A stretch of 35,831 bases of DNA, taken from the NCBI GenBank assembly GCA_018263575.1, contig JAANWX010000079.1, positions 1,502 through 37,332 on the forward strand. The letters run 5' to 3'. Positions 8,216 to 15,552 of the stretch are shown here, piece by piece. The notes beneath the pieces are model-generated. The model worked only from the letters and a program-made list of their open reading frames with translations. It did not search any database and was not told the DNA's origin. A program made the position numbers and the translations under genes. Position 1 is the first letter of the stretch; the number at the start of each line of letters is the position of its first letter. The DNA is from Chloroflexota bacterium (lineage in GTDB: Bacteria; Chloroflexota; Anaerolineae; Anaerolineales; UBA11858).

Positions 8216-8246
8216 CAAAAACAGGCAGAGCAATTGCCCTGCCTGT
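8216..8246 (-). terminator. Rho-independent terminator of the rplU-rpmA-rpmE operon
   Basis: On the minus strand an 8-bp perfect stem (ACAGGCAG paired with CTGCCTGT, 8221-8246) is followed by a U-rich tail, 30 bp after the rpmE stop. Confidence 0.8.
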
Positions 8247-8276
8247 ATTTTATCAGAGATTTGCCAAATTTTGTGC

Positions 8277-8750
8277 TTAAACTACAATTTCTTGGGCTGC
8301 TTCAGGGATCTCGTAGCCTTTCTCACGCAGCGTCTTTTTTATGTCAATAAGAGATTTGCGGCCTACCCCCTTGACATCCAAGAGAGCTTGCTCTCCGCCT
8401 TCTAAGACATCTAAAATGTCTTCAACGGTTTCAAATTCCGCATCCAGGAGAGCGTTATTTACGCGAGTGCCTAATTCCAAAGTATCAAGAGAAACATCAG
8501 CAGAAACTTTTGTCTCTTTTTGCGTTTCTTGTTCTTTGACATACTCTTCGCGAGCACGCAGCTTCTTGTAGAAGCGCTCGACTTGGCCTTCCGTGTCAAC
8601 GATGCGCTGTTCGCCAGTATAAAAGGGATGGCATTTCGAGCATACATCAACTCGGATTTTTTCTTGCGTGGAGCCGGTTTTCCAGGTATTTCCACAAGCA
8701 CAGACAACCGTAGCTTGGGAATGATAAGTTGGGTGAATGTTTTCTTTCAT
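8277..8750 (-). CDS. rpmE: Ribosomal protein L31 fused to an RNA polymerase alpha-CTD-like domain
   Basis: The 157-residue protein is about twice normal L31 length. Residues 1-70 are a zinc-type L31: [10 protein letters not shown], zinc ligands Cys17, Cys19, Cys37 and Cys40, then [20 protein letters not shown]. Residues 71-85 form a charged linker (EQETQKETK). Residues 86-148 read like an RpoA C-terminal domain: [24 protein letters not shown], then the helix-hairpin-helix [20 protein letters not shown]. By hand alignment with E. coli alpha, Arg265, Asn268, Gly296, Lys298 and Ser299 (UP-element contacts) match Arg96, Asn99, Gly130, Lys132 and Ser133. Lys291 is replaced by Asp125. No stop or frameshift separates the parts. 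It is last in the rplU-rpmA-rpmE operon, 18 bp after rpmA, with only a weak GA-rich ribosome-binding site. The L31 call is firm; the job of the added domain is unknown. Confidence 0.92.
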   Translation of the reverse strand: MKENIHPTYHSQATVVCACGNTWKTGSTQEKIRVDVCSKCHPFYTGEQRIVDTEGQVERFYKKLRAREEYVKEQETQKETKVSADVSLDTLELGTRVNNALLDAEFETVEDILDVLEGGEQALLDVKGVGRKSLIDIKKTLREKGYEIPEAAQEIVV

Positions 8751-8768
8751 AATTCTATCTTCTCTTTC

Positions 8769-9026
8769 TTACTCAACAGGGATAACGTTAACTTGCTTGC
8801 GTCCGCCGCGAACGTGCCTAAAAGCAACTACGCCATCGGCTTTTGCAAATAAGGTATCGTCACCACCACGCCCAACGTTTAGGCCTGGCCTTATGGGTGT
8901 GCCACGCTGCCGGATGATAATGTTGCCAGTGCGAACACGTTCGCCAGCGTATTTTTTTACACCTAAGCGTTTCGATCTACTATCACGACCATTGCGGGTA
9001 GACCCGCCACCTTTTTTATGTGCCAT
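8769..9026 (-). CDS. rpmA: Ribosomal protein L27
   Basis: This 85-residue large-subunit protein has the typical start [16 protein letters not shown] and the segment [15 protein letters not shown]. The N-terminal tail of L27 reaches the peptidyl transferase centre. There is no Firmicutes-type cleavable extension before the AHKKGGG. The gene begins 4 bp after rplU; its GGAG ribosome-binding site overlaps the end of rplU, so the two are probably coupled. Confidence 0.97.
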   Translation of the reverse strand: MAHKKGGGSTRNGRDSRSKRLGVKKYAGERVRTGNIIIRQRGTPIRPGLNVGRGGDDTLFAKADGVVAFRHVRGGRKQVNVIPVE

Positions 9027-9030
9027 TTTT

Positions 9031-9348
9031 TTACTCCATCAAAATATTGTCAATCTTCAACAACGTATAGCGTTGACGATGACCTTGCTTTACCCGATAT
9101 CTGTTGGCAGGTTTATATTTGAAAACGACTATTTTGGGGCCTTTGATATTGTCTGCTAAAGTCGTATGCACCTGAGCGCCTTCTACTAGGGGAGTTCCAA
9201 TATGAAGTTCTCCATCATCAGTCACAAAAAGCACTCGCTCTAAAACGATTTTTTCGCCAACTTCGTCTTGCAAGCGATCGACTCGAATGGTCTCGCCTGG
9301 GACGGCTTTGTATTGTTTGCCGCCACTTTCAACAATTGCGTATTTCAT
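9031..9348 (-). CDS. rplU: Ribosomal protein L21
   Basis: This 105-residue 23S rRNA-binding protein begins [15 protein letters not shown] and ends with the family segment [22 protein letters not shown]. The start at 9348 has a strong GGAGGAAA 6 nt upstream. An in-frame extension to 9642 reads only the leader and promoter and is rejected. It is the first gene of the rplU-rpmA-rpmE operon, with a 185-nt structured leader and a consensus promoter at 9541-9569. Confidence 0.97.
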   Translation of the reverse strand: MKYAIVESGGKQYKAVPGETIRVDRLQDEVGEKIVLERVLFVTDDGELHIGTPLVEGAQVHTTLADNIKGPKIVVFKYKPANRYRVKQGHRQRYTLLKIDNILME

Positions 9349-9533
9349 GCGCTTTCCTCCAATCTTCACTTTGCCATACCTTCCGCGTTTGGTAGATACC
9401 GTCTGGTTAGATACCGTCTGGTAAAACATCTCCCGCCGAATTATGGGAAAGTTGGGGGTAATAAAAAGGTTGTTCCTTTTCGGAACTTCCAAGGACAACA
9501 AAAAACCCGTTTGAACACTTTTGTACTCAAACG
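9349..9533 (-). promoter_or_regulatory. Structured 5' leader of the rplU operon
   Basis: The predicted transcript starts near 9533. Its first 26 nt form an 11-bp hairpin with an AAAA loop (9508-9533), followed by GGG and a run of six U, which looks like an intrinsic terminator. A second hairpin, GTTCC-GAAAA-GGAAC (9471-9485), follows. GUUGUCC, just after the U run, can pair with GGAACAAC instead, giving an alternative fold. A perfect 15-bp tandem repeat lies at 9393-9422. This is the layout of an attenuator or autoregulatory r-protein leader. L21 leaders are known in Firmicutes; whether this is related is inference. Confidence 0.6.
9393..9422. repeat. Perfect 15-bp tandem repeat in the rplU leader
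   Basis: TAGATACCGTCTGGT occurs twice back to back on the plus strand (9393-9407 and 9408-9422), 45 bp before the rplU start codon. Confidence 0.9.
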
Positions 9534-9540
9534 CCGAGCC

Positions 9541-9569
9541 ATTATATCGGGGATGCGGGTTAGTGTCAA
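9541..9569 (-). promoter_or_regulatory. Consensus sigma70 promoter of the rplU operon
   Basis: On the minus strand a perfect TTGACA (9564-9569) and a perfect TATAAT (9541-9546) are separated by exactly 17 bp. Both hexamers match consensus at every base, as expected for a highly expressed ribosomal operon. Confidence 0.9.
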
Positions 9570-9829
9570 TGAGAAAATTAGATATCCGGAGGTTAGTATA
9601 TTGGGAAATTGGGGCTTGGTAGATTGGTGTGTCAATGACCAAGTCGGCATTTACCGACTACGGCAAGAGTGGGTGGATGAAAAAATATAGTACAGATTGT
9701 ACTTTGAGGCATGCCCAAAACCTGAAACTTGTCACTATGTTCCCTGGAGGGCAGGAGCTATAATTTTTATGTAAATCAAATACAAATATATGACTTTACT
9801 TGATTTCTTACTCGAAAGGAGTATCTGGT

Positions 9830-10081
9830 ATGCCAATAACTGGATGGATCGAAGTAGATGAGCAGCATTGCAAAGGGTGTAGCCTCTGCGTGGAAGCCTG
9901 TCCGCAAGATGTGCTCCAACTGGATATGGAACGGCTTACCCCAAAAGGGTATCACCCGGCCCAAATGATAGAAGAAGTTTGTACCGGGTGTGGGATTTGT
10001 GCCGTTGTCTGTCCCGATGCGGCTCTAACCGTCTACCGAAACAAACCGCAACGCCGAACCAAGAAGCGAGTCAGGAGGTAA
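9830..10081 (+). CDS. 4Fe-4S ferredoxin subunit of a 2-oxoacid:ferredoxin oxidoreductase
   Basis: This 83-residue protein has two complete 4Fe-4S motifs: CKGCSLCVEACP (Cys14, 17, 20, 24) and CTGCGICAVVCP (Cys51, 54, 57, 61). The Lys/Arg-rich tail is typical of the delta subunit of four-subunit enzymes. It passes electrons from the TPP site to an external ferredoxin. The start at 9830 has GAAAGGAG 8 nt upstream. It is the first gene of an operon with alpha (6 bp later), beta and gamma subunits. A TATAAT lies at 9759-9764, but no convincing -35 is at proper spacing, so the promoter is uncertain. The gap on the left (9570-9829) otherwise holds only a short TTGGG-type repeat near 9590-9640. Confidence 0.92.
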   Translation: MPITGWIEVDEQHCKGCSLCVEACPQDVLQLDMERLTPKGYHPAQMIEEVCTGCGICAVVCPDAALTVYRNKPQRRTKKRVRR

Positions 10082-10087
10082 AAGATA

Positions 10088-11215
10088 ATGACTAAAGAAC
10101 TTCTCAAAGGAAATGAAGCCTTCGCAGAGGCCGCTATTCGAGCCGGGGTGGAAGGCTTTTTTGGATATCCCATTACGCCCTCAACAGAATTTTTAGAGCA
10201 TATGGCAAGGCGAATGCCGCAACTTGGACGGGCCTTTGTTCAAGCAGAGAGTGAAGTGGCAGCCATCAACATGGTCTACGGCGCGGCTTGCACCGGGAAA
10301 CGGGTCATGACCGCTTCCTCTAGCCCAGGCCTGAGCCTGATGATGGAGGGGATTTCTTATATCGCCGGCACGGAGGTTCCGGCGGTGATCGTCAACGTGA
10401 TGCGCGGCGGGCCGGGATTGGGAAACATCGCTCCCTCGCAAGGTGACTACTATCAGATGGTCAAAGGCGGCGGGCACGGGGACTATTTCCCCATCGTCCT
10501 GGCTCCGGCCAGCGTCCAGGAGGCCATCGACTCAATTGCCATGGCCTTCGATCTGGCGGAAAAATATCTGTCGATCGTGCACGTAATAGTGGATGGCAAC
10601 ATGGGACAGATGATGGAACCGGCCGAACTCCCCCCCATGCGGGAGATCCCCACCGAATCCCCCCCCTGGGCGGTGACGGGTGCCAAAGACCGTGATCCCA
10701 ACATCCTCACCTCAATTTACATTGATCCCGTAGAGGAGGAGGTGACTGATTTACGCCTTCTCAAACGTTGGAAAGAGGTAGAGAAGAACGAAGTCCGCTA
10801 CGAAGAGTATGCCCTGGAGGATGCCGAGATGGCTATTGTAGCCTTTGGGACCTCAGCCCGGGTGGCCTCATCTTCCATACGTGATGCGCGAGAAGAAGGC
10901 ATTAAAGTTGGCTTGTTGCGCCCCATAACCCTTGCGCCTTACCCCGAAAAACGCCTGGATGAAATATCAGAGCAAGTAGAGCGTATCTTAGTTATCGAAA
11001 TGAACTCCGGAATGATGCTCGATGATGTGCGCCGGGTTGTTCAGGGTCGTGTCCCCATCGAGTTCTACGGGCGGATGGGCGGCATCACGCCTCTGCCGGA
11101 TGAAATTTTAGATGAAATTCGCCGTGTGGATACCAACAAAACTGAGGTCAAAGGGGACCCTCGAGAGGCATGGATGGCACGCCTCGAGAAAAACATCATG
11201 GGAGAAGACAAATGA
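10088..11215 (+). CDS. korA: 2-oxoacid:ferredoxin oxidoreductase, alpha subunit
   Basis: This 375-residue alpha subunit has the pyrimidine-binding domain near the N-terminus with the family motif GYPITPSTE (26-34), then [19 protein letters not shown] and [16 protein letters not shown], and a transketolase C-terminal-like domain toward the end. With the beta subunit it oxidatively decarboxylates a 2-oxoacid to an acyl-CoA using CoA and ferredoxin. Gene order ferredoxin-alpha-beta-gamma and the separate small ferredoxin match the Kor/Vor four-subunit type. Whether the substrate is 2-oxoglutarate or a branched-chain oxoacid cannot be read from the sequence, so the symbol is provisional. Its stop overlaps the beta start (ATGA). 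Confidence 0.9.
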   Translation: MTKELLKGNEAFAEAAIRAGVEGFFGYPITPSTEFLEHMARRMPQLGRAFVQAESEVAAINMVYGAACTGKRVMTASSSPGLSLMMEGISYIAGTEVPAVIVNVMRGGPGLGNIAPSQGDYYQMVKGGGHGDYFPIVLAPASVQEAIDSIAMAFDLAEKYLSIVHVIVDGNMGQMMEPAELPPMREIPTESPPWAVTGAKDRDPNILTSIYIDPVEEEVTDLRLLKRWKEVEKNEVRYEEYALEDAEMAIVAFGTSARVASSSIRDAREEGIKVGLLRPITLAPYPEKRLDEISEQVERILVIEMNSGMMLDDVRRVVQGRVPIEFYGRMGGITPLPDEILDEIRRVDTNKTEVKGDPREAWMARLEKNIMGEDK

Positions 11216-11985
11216 CAGACACAAAAACTCAAGTTGTCTACGAACGGCCAGAATCACTTACTGATACACACACCCACTATTGCCCTGGTTGCACGCATGG
11301 CATTGCTCATCGTCTGGTGGCAGAAGTACTTGATGAGATGAACTTGCGGGAAAGTACCATTGGTGTCGCTCCCGTGGGTTGCTCTGTTTTTGCTTATAAT
11401 TACTTCAATATGGATTTTGTGGAAGCGGCCCATGGGCGAGCCCCCGCTATGGCCACTGGCATTAAGCGCGTTTCTCCGGAAAATACCGTTTTCACCTATC
11501 AGGGAGATGGCGACCTGGCCTCCATTGGCATGGCGGAAATTATGCATGCCGCAGCTCGCGGTGAAAACATCACCGTGATTTTCATCAACAACGCTATTTA
11601 CGGGATGACGGGAGGGCAGATGGCGCCCACGACTCTTCCAGGGATGAAAACCACTTCCTCACCCTATGGGCGTGATGTGGAGTTAGCAGGCTTCCCAATT
11701 AAAATGGCGGAAATATTGTCCGTTATGGAAGGTTCCGGCTATATCGTTCGCCGCAGTTTGCACGATGCAAAAAATATTCGCAAAGCCAAGAAAGCTATTC
11801 GGCTTGGTTTTGAAACTCAAGAGCGCGGTTTGGGATTCTCTATGGTCGAGTTGTTATCCTCTTGTCCGACCAACTGGGGGATAACGCCCCAAGAGGCTTT
11901 GGGCTTTGTGGCTGACAAGATGGTGCCCGTTTACCCCTTGGGCGACTATAAAGTCAACGCGGAATTAGAGACGATCAAGGTGTGA
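11212..11985 (+). CDS. korB: 2-oxoacid:ferredoxin oxidoreductase, beta (TPP-binding) subunit
   Basis: This 257-residue subunit binds thiamine diphosphate. Visible: CPGCTHG with Cys24 and Cys27, [10 protein letters not shown], the TPP/Mg motif [10 protein letters not shown] (97-106) with the following NN at 126-127, and [12 protein letters not shown]. The ATG at 11212 overlaps the alpha stop, giving translational coupling; a longer frame from 11170 would read inside alpha and was rejected. It pairs with alpha to form the catalytic core. Confidence 0.92.
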   Translation: MTDTKTQVVYERPESLTDTHTHYCPGCTHGIAHRLVAEVLDEMNLRESTIGVAPVGCSVFAYNYFNMDFVEAAHGRAPAMATGIKRVSPENTVFTYQGDGDLASIGMAEIMHAAARGENITVIFINNAIYGMTGGQMAPTTLPGMKTTSSPYGRDVELAGFPIKMAEILSVMEGSGYIVRRSLHDAKNIRKAKKAIRLGFETQERGLGFSMVELLSSCPTNWGITPQEALGFVADKMVPVYPLGDYKVNAELETIKV

Positions 11986-12011
11986 GACCAGTATCATCTA
12001 GGAGATATAAA

Positions 12012-12563
12012 ATGAAAGAAACCAGCATTATTATTTCTGGCTTTGGCGGGCAGGGGACTTTATTCGCCGGGCAAGTTTTGGCGTATACGGCTTTAGATAA
12101 TGATTTAGAAGTGACTTGGATTCCCTCTTATGGCCCGGAGATGCGAGGCGGCACAGCCCACTGTACGGTAATTCTATCTGAAGAGCGCATCGGTTCCCCC
12201 ATCGTTGGCAACCCGGATATTGTCCTGGCGCTGAACCTTCCCTCTGTAGACAAGTATGAAAGTTTGATAACTTCAGGGGGAATGTTGATAGCGAATTCCT
12301 CGCTGTTCAACCGGGAAATCGAACGCGAGGACATCACCTCTCTCCTCATCCCGGCCAATAAAATAGCCGAAGAAATTGGCATGGCACGCCTGGCGAATAT
12401 GATCATGGTGGGAGCGATGGTAAAGCTGAATCCCATCCTGACCATGGAAATGGTCAAAGCCGGGCTGGAGGAGCACATCCCCAAAAGGCACCGGAAAACG
12501 TTGCCGGGGAACTTCGAGGCTATGGAGAAGGGATTCGCTTTTGCTGAAGAAGCGATGGGGTAG
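12012..12563 (+). CDS. 2-oxoacid:ferredoxin oxidoreductase, gamma subunit
   Basis: This 183-residue gamma subunit has the characteristic start IIISGFGGQGTLFAGQ (6-21), then SYGPEMRGGTAHC and a C-terminal helix ending in EEAMG. This subunit forms the CoA-interacting part in the family. The ATG at 12012 has GGAG 7 nt upstream. A GTG at 11982 that overlaps the beta stop would add ten residues but lacks a ribosome-binding site, so the later start is preferred. It is the last subunit gene; 48 bp later the sugar kinase gene follows on the same strand. Confidence 0.9.
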   Translation: MKETSIIISGFGGQGTLFAGQVLAYTALDNDLEVTWIPSYGPEMRGGTAHCTVILSEERIGSPIVGNPDIVLALNLPSVDKYESLITSGGMLIANSSLFNREIEREDITSLLIPANKIAEEIGMARLANMIMVGAMVKLNPILTMEMVKAGLEEHIPKRHRKTLPGNFEAMEKGFAFAEEAMG

Positions 12564-12611
12564 GAGATGCCAGTTAGGCGAAGGCGGTTAGGAGGGTAGG
12601 AGGAGTTAGGG

Positions 12612-13754
12612 ATGCGTTATTTGCTAGAGATTCCCGCCCGGATCAACGTTCTCGGCAACCCCAGCGACGCTACGGAGGGGGATTTTGCCACTATTTCCGC
12701 CGCCGTGAATCTCTACGCCAAAGCCGAGGTGTCAGAATCGGAGGAGCTCCTCCTGGAACAAAAAATACGGCGTGGGGGAGAGTTGGCGACAACGGCCCAA
12801 GAGACCTACCCGTCGGAGGTGATTCCCCTTCCCTACAATGGCACGCTCGACTTGATCAAAGGGGGGATCAATCGCCTTTTCCAGTACAGCGGAGAATTTC
12901 GAGAGAAGGTCGCTACTCGTGGGGCCCACATCGCCACCTGGACGGAAGTCCCCCGCCAGAGCGGTTTGGGAGGTTCCTCTTTATTCGTCCTGTTGACCCT
13001 GGCCGGGTTACGCGCTTTCTACCAACTAGATCCTCAGCAGCACAACGACTACGTCCTGGCCGAACTCACCCAGCGCGTAGAAGCCAAGGAACTGGGCATC
13101 ACCTGCGGGTACGCCGACCGCTACGCGCCCCTCTTCGGTGGCTTGGCCTACATTGACTATCGCGGCAAACTGGACCAAAAAAAACTTCACGAAGAACCTT
13201 ACGCCACCTATGAACGTCTAACCCTGCCGGGCGATGAGTTCCCACTGGTCGCCATTTCCAGCGGGGTGAGGCGCGATTCCGGGGACGTGCACGGGAAAAT
13301 GCGCCCCATCTACCTACAAGAACACCGGCAATGGATTGTCCAAGGGGGAGAGGCACCTCCCATGATACGCTGGATGCAAACGGCGTGGGAAACAGCCTGG
13401 AAGGGAAAAATCGCCCTTCTGGCGGGGGATTGGAAAACGTTTGGGGAGTTGATGAACGCTAACCACCGGGCCGTAGACGAGATGATGGCCTATTGCGGTT
13501 TCTCCGAGGGAGCGGGAGGGGCTAACAACCTCCTCATCCGGGCCGCGCTGGAGAACGGCGCCCTGGGGGCAAAACTCACCGGCGCCGGGGGAGGGGGGTC
13601 GGTCTTCGCCCTCACCTATCCCGGCGAAAAGGAGCGCGTCATCCAAACCTGGCAGGGCGCGGCGGAAAAAGCCGGTCTGACGAGGGCCGAAATTTACCGT
13701 CCCCGCCTGGATTTTCGGGGTCTGCGCGTTCAAGGGCCGGGGGAGGAAAGCTGA
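12612..13754 (+). CDS. GHMP-family sugar kinase
   Basis: This 380-residue protein carries the GHMP hallmarks: an N-terminal PARINVLGNPSDATEGD (8-24), the ATP loop PRQSGLGGSSLF (114-125) and the C-terminal LTGAGGGGSVFAL (322-334). The GNPSD start resembles glucuronokinase-type and other sugar-1-kinases more than mevalonate kinases. The next gene, 1 bp away, is a sugar-1-phosphate nucleotidyltransferase, so the two probably make a nucleotide sugar by salvage: sugar to sugar-1-P to NDP-sugar. The exact sugar is unknown. Base composition here is visibly richer in G and C than in the flanking genes. A good ribosome-binding site (AGGAGTTAGGG) precedes the ATG. Confidence 0.85.
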   Translation: MRYLLEIPARINVLGNPSDATEGDFATISAAVNLYAKAEVSESEELLLEQKIRRGGELATTAQETYPSEVIPLPYNGTLDLIKGGINRLFQYSGEFREKVATRGAHIATWTEVPRQSGLGGSSLFVLLTLAGLRAFYQLDPQQHNDYVLAELTQRVEAKELGITCGYADRYAPLFGGLAYIDYRGKLDQKKLHEEPYATYERLTLPGDEFPLVAISSGVRRDSGDVHGKMRPIYLQEHRQWIVQGGEAPPMIRWMQTAWETAWKGKIALLAGDWKTFGELMNANHRAVDEMMAYCGFSEGAGGANNLLIRAALENGALGAKLTGAGGGGSVFALTYPGEKERVIQTWQGAAEKAGLTRAEIYRPRLDFRGLRVQGPGEES

Positions 13755-13755
13755 G

Positions 13756-14493
13756 ATGCAAGCCGTCATCCTCGCCGCCGGGCGGGGGAAACGCCTACAC
13801 CCCCTCACCCCCACGCGCACCAAGGCCATGATCCCCGTCTTGGGGGTGCCCATCGTGGAACGGGTCATGGAGCCTCTGTTGGCCAACGGGATCACGGATT
13901 TCATCCTCGTCGTCAGCCCGGAGGATGAGGAAATCCGCCGCTATTTTCGGGAAGAAACCCAGCTTGCGGCGGACGTCCGGCTCGTCCCCCAACCGCAACC
14001 GCTGGGGATGGGACACGCCCTCCACCAAGCCGCGCCATTCATCGAGGAGGACTTTCTGCTCTCCGCCTGCGATAATCTCGTCCCCGAGGCGGATGTCACT
14101 AAGTTGCTGCAACGGTGGGGGGAATCCCCCCGCCCCAACGCGCTCCTGACCCTCCTGCGCGTGAAGCCGGAAGACATCCCCCGCGTGGGAATTGTGGAAT
14201 TGGAGGGGAACAGAGTCACGAAGATCGTCGAAAAGCCCTCCCTCGCCGAAGCCCCGTCCAACATCGCCAGCACGCCACTGTACTGTTTTTCTCACCGCTT
14301 GCTGACGTATCTGCCCAAGATCCCCCTTTCTCCGCGTGGTGAATACGAACTCCAAAACGCGGTGCAAATGCTCATCGCCGAAGAGGGCCAGGTATACGGG
14401 GTGGAGTTGGAAAGCCGCCTGGATTTAACCAAACCAGCAGACTTGCCTGAGATCACTAAGCACTACGCCTTTGCGGAAGAGGTGATGGGGTAG
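13756..14493 (+). CDS. Sugar-1-phosphate nucleotidyltransferase
   Basis: This 245-residue nucleotidyltransferase has the Rossmann-type signature ILAAGRGKRLHPLTPTRTKAM (5-25), a variant of the usual GxGTRLxPLTxxxPK in which the last Pro is Thr. It then has PLGMGHALHQA, the metal Asp in SACDNLVPEAD, and VEKPSLAEAPSNIAST. It lacks the left-handed beta-helix acyltransferase domain of GlmU. It is coupled to the upstream GHMP kinase (1-bp gap, GGAGGAAA ribosome-binding site inside that gene). It should activate the kinase product to an NDP-sugar for glycan or glycolipid synthesis. Confidence 0.88.
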   Translation: MQAVILAAGRGKRLHPLTPTRTKAMIPVLGVPIVERVMEPLLANGITDFILVVSPEDEEIRRYFREETQLAADVRLVPQPQPLGMGHALHQAAPFIEEDFLLSACDNLVPEADVTKLLQRWGESPRPNALLTLLRVKPEDIPRVGIVELEGNRVTKIVEKPSLAEAPSNIASTPLYCFSHRLLTYLPKIPLSPRGEYELQNAVQMLIAEEGQVYGVELESRLDLTKPADLPEITKHYAFAEEVMG

Positions 14494-14496
14494 GGG

Positions 14497-14524
14497 TTGG
14501 ATATTGGATATTGGAAGTTGGATG
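14497..14524. repeat. Four phased heptamers (TTGGATA-like)
   Basis: TTGGATA, TTGGATA, TTGGAAG and TTGGATG follow each other in phase, starting 3 bp after the nucleotidyltransferase stop. Confidence 0.8.
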
Positions 14525-14532
14525 TTAAGGAA

Positions 14533-14564
14533 AAAACCGCGTCTCTTTTACGAGGCGCGGTTTT
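14533..14564. terminator. Strong, probably bidirectional terminator
   Basis: A 13-bp stem (AAAACCGCGTCTC with GAGGCGCGGTTTT, one G-T pair) and a 6-nt loop lie between the convergent nucleotidyltransferase and DUF4013 genes. The A- and T-rich flanks would allow it to work in both directions. Confidence 0.85.
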
Positions 14565-14617
14565 GTTCGTCTTATTCTACCTTTAGGGCAAAAGATTTCC
14601 CCTATTTTTTTGTAAGT

Positions 14618-15322
14618 TTAGAAATCGTCTGAGAAGTCAGGGTCTGGTTCGGGGATACTTTCAACAGCGGCAGCAGCGCCACCACCAGGAAGGGCGGCAT
14701 TATAGGCTTGGCCCCACAAGTGGCCGTTGACAGCATATGCATAGGCACTGGTAAAGGCGATACCAATACCGCAAGCTACCGCACCTAGAGAAGCGATAAA
14801 TCCGGTCACTATGCTTCCTAGCAAAACTAGGGCGTAAACGCCAATGTTTTCCCGCGCTATGCCAAAGACTTCCCCAAAGTTGAAAGCGGCTTTTAGTTCG
14901 TCCTTAGCGGCAAAGTTACCAATTGCAGCCGGAAAAATCAATCCCACAGCCAGTCCGTAAAGGAAAGTGATACATCCAAAACAAATTGAAATAATGCTTA
15001 GGGCTGTAATGACAGCTTCATCTTCGCTGCCCAATAGGGCCAAGCTCCCTGAGCTGCATGTTTGTAAAACGACTACAGGTAACATATATACAAAGCCGAT
15101 CACAAACACCTGCAAGCCTTTTACGAGATAATCCATGAAATCAGCCCAATCGGGTAACGGCTCAGGATGGTTGCCAATTACGCGCCGGGTGATTTCTAGG
15201 CTCCAGCCGAGGACAACAAAGATCCCTACAATGGGGATTAAAAAGATCAAACCTGCTATGCCTACTTTTTTCAACCACTCTTCATCTTCGAATACAAATG
15301 CAAAAGCTTGTCCAAAATCCAT
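14618..15322 (-). CDS. DUF4013 membrane protein
   Basis: This 234-residue integral membrane protein has about five or six hydrophobic segments (near 18-42, 70-90, 100-130, 155-180 and 185-210). It starts MDFGQAFAFVFEDEEWLKKV, a hallmark of DUF4013 proteins, and includes EPLPDWADFMDYLVKGL. It ends in a Pro/Asp-rich soluble tail. Function is unknown; the family is common in Chloroflexota and archaea. The start at 15322 has AAGGAGA upstream; the longer ORF adds an unsupported 18 residues. Confidence 0.8.
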   Translation of the reverse strand: MDFGQAFAFVFEDEEWLKKVGIAGLIFLIPIVGIFVVLGWSLEITRRVIGNHPEPLPDWADFMDYLVKGLQVFVIGFVYMLPVVVLQTCSSGSLALLGSEDEAVITALSIISICFGCITFLYGLAVGLIFPAAIGNFAAKDELKAAFNFGEVFGIARENIGVYALVLLGSIVTGFIASLGAVACGIGIAFTSAYAYAVNGHLWGQAYNAALPGGGAAAAVESIPEPDPDFSDDF

Positions 15323-15427
15323 TTTTGTCTCCTTGATTAAATTAAAACGTAGAAGGGGAAGATTCGACTCCTGCAAGGCCTTACACCGCCTTATGAGTAA
15401 TCATACCATATACCATGATTTTATCAA

Positions 15428-15468
15428 TGAGTGAGAAGTGATGAGTGAAGAGTGATGAGTAATGAGTA
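15428..15468. repeat. Short tandem array (GTGATGAG-like)
   Basis: GTGAGAA, GTGATGA, GTGAAGA, GTGATGA and GTAATGA repeat between the ppdK terminator and the DUF4013 gene. Confidence 0.6.
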
Positions 15469-15503
15469 AAAAAAGAGACGCCTTGATGATGAGAGGCGTC
15501 TCT
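15467..15503 (-). terminator. Terminator of ppdK
   Basis: A perfect 10-bp stem (AGAGACGCCT with AGGCGTCTCT, 15474-15503) is followed on the minus strand by seven or more T, about 50 bp after the ppdK stop. Confidence 0.85.
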
Positions 15504-15552
15504 TCTGCATTCAGCTAGTACTGAGTACTGATTACTGTTCACTGATTACTAT

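Noticed and set aside
9759-9764. TATAAT upstream of the ferredoxin gene as a full promoter
   Set aside because: The nearest TTGTCA is 24 bp away, too far; no acceptable -35 at 16-18 bp.
13314-14367. Long antisense reading frames opposite the GHMP kinase and nucleotidyltransferase (up to 196 residues)
   Set aside because: They are shadows in GC-rich coding DNA; no family motif, no ribosome-binding site, and the plus-strand genes are clear.
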